From assembly GCF_004777465.1 (NCBI RefSeq), contig NZ_CP038462.1, forward strand, positions 2,604,001-2,668,000: a stretch of DNA of 64,000 nucleotides. Direction: 5' to 3'. Every line of letters begins with the position of its first letter. Positions within the stretch are counted from its first letter, which is position 1. The position numbers and the translations under genes are program-made. Positions 58,541 through 64,000 of this stretch are shown in pieces. Below the pieces are notes generated by a model. It was not told the origin of the DNA, searched no databases, and worked only from the letters and a program-made list of their open reading frames with translations. Source of the DNA: Nocardioides daphniae (GTDB taxonomy: Bacteria; Actinomycetota; Actinomycetes; Propionibacteriales; Nocardioidaceae).

Positions 58541-59769
58541 TTCTTGCGGGCCTTCGGCTTCTTCTTCTCGACGGTGAAGTCGAACCAGTTGGAGCGCAGG
58601 CCGAGGGCGGAGCGCACCTGGTCGCCGCTGACGCGGACCTTGCCCTTGCTGCCGACCAGGGTCACGGCGACGACACGACCACCGAAGTCGCCGTGGCCGC
58701 TGCGCTCGGTGACGTTGATCCGGGTCAGCGTGCCCAGGGCCGGCCAGGTCCGCTCCAGCTGCGTGGCCGGCAGCTTGACCTGCCAGGCGTGGACCGGGTT
58801 GCCGCTCCAGCCGTCGTACGGGTCCTCCTTGGCGACCTGGTAGGGCATGGAGCCAGCGGCCGCCCAGCCACCGTTGCTGGAGCCGAACTGGGTGAAGGCG
58901 GCCTCGCCCCGGTAGGTCAGGATCTTGGTGCGGGTGTCCTTGATCGCGGCGTCGGAGAGCGGGTGCTCGGCCGAGGCACCGCCGTAGACCTGGCACTGGG
59001 TGGTGTCACAGATCTGGTAGTGCTTGGCGAGCGGGTGCGAGCGCTCGTACGTCGCATACGTGCGCGCCGCGACGGCCTGCGCCCGCACGGCCTCGGGGTG
59101 CCAGGAGGCCGGGATCTCCAGCGGAACGACGCCGCGCAGGTAGTTCTCCATCGAGACCAGGTTGACCGTGTGGCGGGTGCGGCTGCCGGAGTCGGGGGCG
59201 GCGGAGCGCAGCCGGCCGCGGTAGGCGACGTCACCGCTGGAGGTGACCAGGGTGATCGGGCGGCCGGCGGCCGCGAACTGCGCCTCTCCCCCGAAGGTCT
59301 TCCAGCGCTTCCAGGCGGCCTTTCCCTTGCCCTTGAACTGCACCACGGTGCGACGCTTCGCGTCGGTGGTCAGGCGCCACAGCGTGGCGCCGTTGCCGGG
59401 AAGCATCCAGGTCCTGCCGGCCTTGAGGTCGCGCACCCGCAGGAAGTTCCGGGCCCGCACGGTGACGTCGGAGGAGGTGTTGCGGGTGATCCGCACCTTC
59501 ACGTCTCCGCCCACGTGGCCCCACTTCGTCCCGGGGTAGTAGAACTCCGCGATCTGGGTGTGCTTCAGCCCCTCGCGCGCGGCGCCCTGGGCGCCGTACT
59601 GCGACATCCCGCGGCCGTGGCCGTAGCCGCGGCCGTCGATGACAACCGTGGCGCCTTCGGCGACGTCCACCTTGTCGGCGGCCTGGGCAGGCGTCGCCAG
59701 CAGCGGGAGGGCGGCAGCAACGAGGGTGGCTCCTGCGACACGGACGGGGCGGGAGGAGAAGAAGGACAT
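58537..59769 (-). CDS. SpoIID/LytB domain secreted protein
   Basis: 410 residues with a signal peptide (about 1-30, VAGATLVAAALPLLATPAQA). The SpoIID/LytB domain has IDGRGYGHGRGMSQYGAQGAAREG and the core SMENYLRGVVPLEIPASW followed by HPEAVRAQAVAARTYA. Members trim or bind denuded glycan strands of peptidoglycan in sporulating bacteria; in non-sporulating actinobacteria the role is unclear but probably in the cell wall. A Lys-rich tail ends the protein. It is divergent from the small biotinyl protein. Confidence 0.88.
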   Translation of the reverse strand: MSFFSSRPVRVAGATLVAAALPLLATPAQAADKVDVAEGATVVIDGRGYGHGRGMSQYGAQGAAREGLKHTQIAEFYYPGTKWGHVGGDVKVRITRNTSSDVTVRARNFLRVRDLKAGRTWMLPGNGATLWRLTTDAKRRTVVQFKGKGKAAWKRWKTFGGEAQFAAAGRPITLVTSSGDVAYRGRLRSAAPDSGSRTRHTVNLVSMENYLRGVVPLEIPASWHPEAVRAQAVAARTYATYERSHPLAKHYQICDTTQCQVYGGASAEHPLSDAAIKDTRTKILTYRGEAAFTQFGSSNGGWAAAGSMPYQVAKEDPYDGWSGNPVHAWQVKLPATQLERTWPALGTLTRINVTERSGHGDFGGRVVAVTLVGSKGKVRVSGDQVRSALGLRSNWFDFTVEKKKPKARKK

Positions 59770-59855
59770 CCTGGCTCTGGGTCTGATGGGTCAGGTGTGA
59801 CGAACGTGAACCACGAGCGAAACACACGTCCGCGGCGAACGCACCATCATCGCGA

Positions 59856-59875
59856 GAACTACATTTCTGTAGTTC
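59856..59875. promoter_or_regulatory. Perfect palindrome in the SpoIID-biotinyl spacer
   Basis: GAACTACA-TTTC-TGTAGTTC, 8-bp arms and 4-base spacer. It resembles BlaI/MecI/CopY operators (TACA...TGTA), though those have a shorter spacer. It lies 87 bases from one start codon and 61 from the other. Confidence 0.55.
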
Positions 59876-59923
59876 CCTGAGTGGTCCCGGTGGCGATCAA
59901 CGGACCGCAAGGAGCCCGCCGAC

Positions 59924-59929
59924 TACGCT
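59924..59929 (+). promoter_or_regulatory. Leaderless -10 element of the biotinyl protein gene
   Basis: TACGCT followed by 6 bases and the ATG at 59936. Confidence 0.55.
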
Positions 59930-59935
59930 GGTCGC

Positions 59936-60183
59936 ATGCCCGACGAGCAACCCGACGACACCGCGACCACGGCCCCCCTGAGGGTCGCCGCCCCTTCCAG
60001 GGGCTCGTCACGGTCCTCGTGGAGGCAGGCGCGCGCGTCGAGTCCGGCGAGGTGCTGGCGGTGCTCGAGGCGATGAAGATGGAGGCGCCGATCACCGCGC
60101 CGCGGGCCGGGACCGTCGTGGCCGTGGCCTTCGAGGGCACCCGCGCCGTCTCCGGCGGGGACGCCCTCGTTGACCTGGCCTGA
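59936..60183 (+). CDS. Stand-alone biotin/lipoyl attachment protein (one frameshift)
   Basis: About 82 residues after restoring one missing base near 59990-60000. A short acidic N-terminus (MPDEQPDDTATTAPLRVAAP) leads into a biotinyl fold: [33 protein letters not shown], with the modified Lys in EAMKMEA, then GTVVAVAFEGTRAVSGGDALVDLA. The Ala-Met-Lys-Met context favours biotin over lipoate. It is separate from the biotin domain in AccA3, and no carboxylase subunit is adjacent. The start is supported by the leaderless -10 element. Confidence 0.78.
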
Positions 60184-60190
60184 CGGCCCG

Positions 60191-60216
60191 GGTCGCGAGG
60201 CTGGGTCGCGAGGCTG
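60191..60216. repeat. Tandem 13-bp duplication downstream of the biotinyl gene
   Basis: GGTCGCGAGGCTG occurs twice in tandem (60191-60203 and 60204-60216), in the 36-base gap before the convergent lpdA stop. Confidence 0.7.
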
Positions 60217-60219
60217 GGC

Positions 60220-61632
60220 TCAGAAGAACTGCGAGATGTCCACGTGGTGCAGGCGGCGGGCGGCCTCGGCCACCGAGCCGCTCATCGACGGGTAGACCGT
60301 GAAGGCCTGCGCCAGCGCGTCAGCCGTCAGTGAGCCCGCCACCGCGACGGAGAGCGGGTGGATCAGCTCGCTCGCCTTCGGCCCGACGACGACGCCACCG
60401 ACGACGATGCCGGTGCCGCGGCGGCAGAAGAGCTTGACGAACCCGTCCTCGACGCCCTGCATCTTGGCCCGTGCGTTGCCGGCCAACGGCAGCATCACGA
60501 CCTCCGCGTCGATCTCGCCCGCGTCGACGGCCTGCTGCGACCAACCGACCGTGGCGATCTCCGGTGCCGTGAAGACGTTGGAGGAGACCTTCTTGAGGTC
60601 CAGCGGAGCGACCGCGTCGCCGAGCGAGTGCCACATCGCGATGCGACCCTGCATGGCGGCCACCGAGGCGAGCATCAGCACGCCGGTGCAGTCGCCGGCC
60701 GCGTAGACGCCCCGCACGCTCGTACGGGAGACCCGGTCGACCTTGATGAAGCCGCCCTCGTCGACCGCGATCCCGGCCTCCTCGAGGCCGAGCCCCTCGG
60801 TCTTCGGGATCGAGCCCAGCGCGAGGATGACGTGCGAGGCCTCGACGGTGCGACCGTCGGTGAGCGTGACCGTGACCCGGTCGCCGTTGCGGGTGACCGA
60901 CTCCATGCGCGACTTCGACAAGACGTTCATGCCGCGTCGCTTCGCGACCTCCTCGAGCACCAGCGACGCGTCGGCGTCCTCGCCGGGCAGCACCCGGTCG
61001 CGCGACGACACGAGCGTCACCGGGATCCCGAGCGCCAGGTAGGCGGAGGCGAACTCCGCGCCCGTCACTCCCGAGCCGACCACGACCAGCGACTCCGGCA
61101 CCTCGTCGAGGTCGTAGACCTGCTCCCAGGTGAGGATGCGCTCGCCGTCGGGCTGCGCGGTGGGCAGCGTACGCGGCGCGGCACCGGTGGCGATGAGGAC
61201 CGTGCCGGCCTCCAACGTCTCGGTGCCACCGTCGTTGAGGTCGACGACGACCCGCGACGGACCGTCGAGGCGACCGCGGCCGCGCACGATGCGTACGCCG
61301 CCACGCTCGAGCCCGGCGGCGATGTCGGCCGACTGCTCGGCCGCCAGCGACTTGACCCGCTCGTTGATGCGACGCAGGTCGACGCGCATGTGCCCGAGGG
61401 CCGCGGCGTCGTCCTCATCGTGGTACGTGATGCCGAGCTCGACCGCGTGCGCGACGTCGCTCATCACCTCGGCGGCGGCGATCAGGGTCTTGGAGGGCAC
61501 GCAGTCGGTGAGGACCGCGGACCCTCCGAGCCCGTCACTGTCGACGACCGTCACGTCGGCGCCCAGCTGGGCGGCGACGTGGGCGGCCTCGTAGCCTCCG
61601 GGGCCTCCACCGATGATCACGACCCGATTCAT
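60220..61632 (-). CDS. lpdA: LpdA-type NAD(P)H-dependent flavoprotein disulfide reductase family protein
   Basis: 470 residues. FAD and NAD(P) Rossmann motifs are VVIIGGGPGGYEAAHVAAQLG and VVVGSGVTGAEFASAYLALG. The usual redox pair CxxxxC is replaced by GGSAVLTDCVPSK, so only the second cysteine remains and the enzyme cannot be a classical lipoamide dehydrogenase. This matches LpdA (Rv3303c), which reduces quinones. The C-terminal HxE-type dyad is also not evident (VYPSMSGSVAEAARRL). ATG at 61632 follows GAGGGGAAG. It is next to the classical Lpd gene, same strand. Confidence 0.87.
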   Translation of the reverse strand: MNRVVIIGGGPGGYEAAHVAAQLGADVTVVDSDGLGGSAVLTDCVPSKTLIAAAEVMSDVAHAVELGITYHDEDDAAALGHMRVDLRRINERVKSLAAEQSADIAAGLERGGVRIVRGRGRLDGPSRVVVDLNDGGTETLEAGTVLIATGAAPRTLPTAQPDGERILTWEQVYDLDEVPESLVVVGSGVTGAEFASAYLALGIPVTLVSSRDRVLPGEDADASLVLEEVAKRRGMNVLSKSRMESVTRNGDRVTVTLTDGRTVEASHVILALGSIPKTEGLGLEEAGIAVDEGGFIKVDRVSRTSVRGVYAAGDCTGVLMLASVAAMQGRIAMWHSLGDAVAPLDLKKVSSNVFTAPEIATVGWSQQAVDAGEIDAEVVMLPLAGNARAKMQGVEDGFVKLFCRRGTGIVVGGVVVGPKASELIHPLSVAVAGSLTADALAQAFTVYPSMSGSVAEAARRLHHVDISQFF

Positions 61633-61685
61633 GTCGGTGCTTCCCCTCACGTGCTGTGGATCTGGCTGACTGACTGACCGGCCGA

Positions 61686-63092
61686 TCAGAAGTTGATCAT
61701 GTGGCCGGCGATGCCTTCCACGGCTTCCTTGACGGCCTCGGACAGCGTCGGGTGGGCGAAGACGTTGCGACCCACCTCGTCGGCGGTGAGGTCGAAGCGC
61801 TGCGCCATCGTCAGCACCGGGAGGAGCTCGGTGACGTTCGGGCCGATCATGTGGGCGCCGAGGATCTCGTTGTACTTGGCGTCGGCGACGACCTTCACGA
61901 AACCGGTGGTGTCGCCGAGACCGGCGGCCTTGCCGTTGGCGGCGAAGGGGAACGTCGCGGTCTTGACGTCGTAACCCTTGTCGCGGGCCTGCTGCTCGGA
62001 GTAGCCGAACGAGCCGATCTGCGGGTGGCAGTAGGTCGCGCGCGGAATCATGTCGAAGTCGATCTCCATGGTCTCCGCGTCGGCGATGGTCTCGGCCGCG
62101 ACGATGCCCATGGCCTCGGCGACGTGGGCCAGCATCATCTTGCCGGTGACGTCACCGATGGCGTAGACGCCGTCGACGTTCGTACGACCGCGGGCGTCGA
62201 CCTTGATCGCACCGCGCTCAGTCTCGACGCCGAGGCTCTCGAGGCCGTAGCCCTCGAGGCGGGGGGCGAAGCCGAAGGCGGCCAGCATCTTGTCCGCCTC
62301 GAGGACCTGGGCGTCGCCGCCCGCGGCCGGGGAGACGGTGACCTTGACGCCGGAGCCGGTGTCCTCGACCTTCTCGACCTTGGTCGAGAGGAGGACCTTC
62401 ACACCGAGCTTCTTGTAGTGCTTGAAGAGCTCCTTGGAGATGTCCGCGTCCTCGGCGGGCACCATCCGGTCGGCGAACTCGACGATGGTGACGTCGACGC
62501 CGAAGTTCTTCATGACGTAGGCGAACTCGACGCCAATCGCGCCGGAGCCACCGATGATGATCGACTTCGGGAGCTCGGCGTCGAGGATCTGCTCCTCGTA
62601 GGTGACGACGTTCTCGGAGACCTCGATGCCCGGCAGCAGGCGCACGGTCGCACCGGCGGCGATGATCAGGTTGTCGAAGGAGAGCTCGCTGGTGGAGCCG
62701 TCGTTGAGCGCGACCGACATCGAGGTCGGCGAGGTCAGGGTGCCCCAGCCGTCGACCTCGGTGATCTTGTTCTTCTTCATGAGGAAGTGGACGCCCTTGA
62801 CGATGCCGGCGCTCACCTGGCGCGAACGCTTGTGCGTCGGGCCGTAGGACATGGTGGCGTCACCCTCGATGCCGAACTTGGCCTTGTCGTGGGTGAGCGT
62901 GTGGGCGAGCTCGGCGTTGGCGAGCAGCGCCTTCGAGGGGATGCAGCCGACGTTGAGGCAGACACCACCCCAGTACTGCTTCTCCACCACGGCCACCTTC
63001 AGGCCGAGCTGGGAGGCACGGATCGCGGCGACGTAGCCACCGGGGCCAGCACCGAGGACGACAAGGTCGAAGTGAGTCGCGGAGTCAGTCAC
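61686..63092 (-). CDS. lpd: Dihydrolipoyl dehydrogenase (E3)
   Basis: 468 residues. It reoxidises dihydrolipoamide in 2-oxoacid dehydrogenase complexes. The FAD motif is [21 protein letters not shown], the redox disulfide is in [13 protein letters not shown], the NAD motif is [21 protein letters not shown] and the catalytic His-Glu pair is in [17 protein letters not shown] at 63092 has TAAACT 7 bases upstream, suggesting leaderless mRNA. It is divergent from the GGCT-fold gene. Confidence 0.94.
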   Translation of the reverse strand: MTDSATHFDLVVLGAGPGGYVAAIRASQLGLKVAVVEKQYWGGVCLNVGCIPSKALLANAELAHTLTHDKAKFGIEGDATMSYGPTHKRSRQVSAGIVKGVHFLMKKNKITEVDGWGTLTSPTSMSVALNDGSTSELSFDNLIIAAGATVRLLPGIEVSENVVTYEEQILDAELPKSIIIGGSGAIGVEFAYVMKNFGVDVTIVEFADRMVPAEDADISKELFKHYKKLGVKVLLSTKVEKVEDTGSGVKVTVSPAAGGDAQVLEADKMLAAFGFAPRLEGYGLESLGVETERGAIKVDARGRTNVDGVYAIGDVTGKMMLAHVAEAMGIVAAETIADAETMEIDFDMIPRATYCHPQIGSFGYSEQQARDKGYDVKTATFPFAANGKAAGLGDTTGFVKVVADAKYNEILGAHMIGPNVTELLPVLTMAQRFDLTADEVGRNVFAHPTLSEAVKEAVEGIAGHMINF

Positions 63093-63099
63093 GAGTCCG

Positions 63100-63105
63100 A
63101 GTTTA
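63100..63105 (-). promoter_or_regulatory. Leaderless -10 element of lpd
   Basis: TAAACT on the reverse strand, 7 bases before the GTG at 63092. Confidence 0.52.
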
Positions 63106-63140
63106 TGCCCTGCCGGGCGCGAGTTCCCATCCGGAGTCGT

Positions 63141-63146
63141 TACCCT
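63141..63146 (+). promoter_or_regulatory. Leaderless -10 element of the GGCT-fold gene
   Basis: TACCCT followed by 7 bases and the GTG at 63154. Confidence 0.5.
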
Positions 63147-63153
63147 TCGGTTC

Positions 63154-63605
63154 GTGACGCTCTACGCCGCCTACGGGACGAACCTCGACCCTCGCCGCAT
63201 GAGTGAGCGCTGTCCGCACTCGCCCCTGCGCAGCACCGGGTGGCTGACCGGGTGGCGCCTCACCTTCGGTGGCGAGGAGCTCGGCTGGGACGGCGCGCTG
63301 GTCACCCTCGTCGAGGACCCCATCGAGCAGGTCTTCGTCGCGCTGTACGACGTCTCCCCCGAGGACGAGGCCGCGCTGGACCAGTGGGAGTCGGCCGACA
63401 CCGGCCTCTACCGCAAGACCCGCGTCCGGGTTGCTGGCATGACCGGCGAGGTGCTCGCCTGGACCTACGTGCTCGACGCGTACGAGGGTGGCCTGCCAGC
63501 GCGCTGCACCTCGGCACGCTCGCCGAGGCCGCGGAGGCGGCCGACGCGCCGGCCGACTACGTCACCGGGCTGCGCAACCGGCCGTGCCGCTCCATCGGCC
63601 ACTGA
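63154..63605 (+). CDS. Gamma-glutamylcyclotransferase-like (AIG2 fold) protein (one frameshift)
   Basis: About 150 residues after restoring one missing base near 63493-63500. The substrate loop [13 protein letters not shown] at the N-terminus and the acidic residue in [17 protein letters not shown] fit the GGCT/AIG2 fold. The C-terminal part after the break reads [23 protein letters not shown]. Members of this fold cyclise gamma-glutamyl amines or act on related peptides; the substrate here is unknown. It converges on the last gene of the window with 19 bases between stops. Confidence 0.82.
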
Positions 63606-63624
63606 CCAGGGGGGCCTACCCCGG

Positions 63625-64000
63625 TCAGAAGCTGAGGCGTACGTCCAGCTCGTCGCGGGTCATCCCGCCGGCGAAGAGCACGTCGGCGGCCAGTGACCGG
63701 ATCTGGGCGGCGACCGCGGCCCGGTTGAGCGTCATCTCCTGGGTCATCGCCTCCATCGCGAGCCGAACGGCCTCGACGAGCCGGTTCTCCGCTCGGGCCC
63801 GCTCCCCCGGGTCGGCCAGGTGGTCCTGGAAGACGCCGATTCCGCGGGCCAGCTCCTCGACCGCGGAGGCGAGGTCGTCGCCGGGACGCTCACCCAGGCG
63901 GATCATCGTCGCCACCCGGCGGGCCAGCACCCGGGCGTCGCGGATCGCGTTGTCGACGTCGACCAGGACGGAGGCGTAGCGCTCCACCTCCGGACGCTGA
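63625..64000 (-). CDS. C-terminal part of a probable FUSC/aromatic acid exporter family protein, partial
   Basis: The reading frame is open to the window edge, so the start is not visible; the GTG at 63987 may be internal. The 125 codons seen have no membrane span and are helical and charged (RYASVLVDVDNAIRDARVLARRV, LASAVEELARGIGVFQDHL, RLAMEAMTQEMTLNRAAVAAQIRSLAADVLFAGGM). This resembles the cytoplasmic tail of actinobacterial FUSC-type membrane proteins, but the identification is tentative. Confidence 0.5.
   Translation of the reverse strand, partial: QRPEVERYASVLVDVDNAIRDARVLARRVATMIRLGERPGDDLASAVEELARGIGVFQDHLADPGERARAENRLVEAVRLAMEAMTQEMTLNRAAVAAQIRSLAADVLFAGGMTRDELDVRLSF

Overview
The window is chromosomal DNA from a high-GC actinobacterium. 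GC looks like 70% or more by eye, GTG starts are frequent and genes are tightly packed, often with ATGA or GTGA overlaps. WhiB, coenzyme F420 synthesis genes, a galactofuran pathway, LytR-CpsA-Psr proteins and an acyl-CoA carboxylase with an epsilon subunit all point to this phylum. Gene content and order resemble Nocardioides or a close Propionibacteriales relative. Two blocks keep the gene order known from Mycobacterium tuberculosis: Rv3256c-Rv3264c (TobH-like, manB, DUF3499, zincin-like, whiB2, fbiA, fbiB, manC) and Rv3274c-Rv3285 (fadE25, purE/K, gtrA, PH protein, birA, accD5, accE5, maf, accA3). No rRNA, tRNA, CRISPR array, insertion sequence or prophage was seen. No stretch over 300 bases lacks a gene; the longest gaps are about 250 bases, at 16284-16537 and 31419-31668.

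Layout. 1-5.4 kb: DUF808 protein (cut by the window edge), mannose metabolism and small conserved genes. 5.4-8.3 kb: a large membrane glycosyltransferase with a DUF5719 partner. 8.4-13.4 kb: whiB2, F420 synthesis (fbiA/fbiB), DUF3105, GDP-mannose synthesis (manC) and a TIGR03089 protein. 13.4-26.2 kb: cell envelope block with a secreted PGRP amidase, Wzm/Wzt exporter, GlfT2, Glf, two more glycosyltransferases and two LCP ligases. 26.3-28.9 kb: Tat DyP peroxidase, copper chaperone and membrane protein. 28.9-31.4 kb: two CorC/HlyC-type CBS proteins. 31.7-37 kb: stress flavoprotein-like gene, acyl-CoA dehydrogenase, CoA-binding protein, hydrolase, a DUF222/HNH gene with a LexA-like box, and a membrane protein. 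37-43.5 kb: purE/purK, an orphan winged-helix protein, an adenylate cyclase, PH protein, birA, accD and accE. 43.6-47.7 kb: DUF885 protein, Maf, GtrA and a second acyl-CoA dehydrogenase. 47.8-54.2 kb: an iron-type ABC importer followed by a one-chain adenylation/carrier/membrane acyltransferase protein; both promoters carry a DtxR/IdeR-like iron box. 54.2-64 kb: accA, TetR with a flavin dehydrogenase, SpoIID/LytB protein, a stand-alone biotinyl domain, LpdA, Lpd, a GGCT-fold protein and the end of a probable FUSC protein.

How the genes work together. manB and manC (with a TobH-like isomerase) supply GDP-mannose. Glf makes UDP-galactofuranose, GlfT1/GlfT2-like enzymes build galactan, Wzm/Wzt move it across the membrane and LCP proteins attach it to peptidoglycan. 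birA, accD, accE and accA form a biotin-dependent acyl-CoA carboxylase, flanked by acyl-CoA dehydrogenases. The iron importer and the fused acyl-transfer protein appear to be co-regulated by iron.

Two window-wide observations affect how the annotation should be read. First, sixteen otherwise well-conserved genes are broken by single-base indels, mostly one missing base; this looks like assembly error, and I annotate them as full-length genes with the break marked. Second, at least nineteen start codons are preceded at 6-7 nt by a TANNNT -10 hexamer, which implies leaderless transcripts and was used to choose starts.
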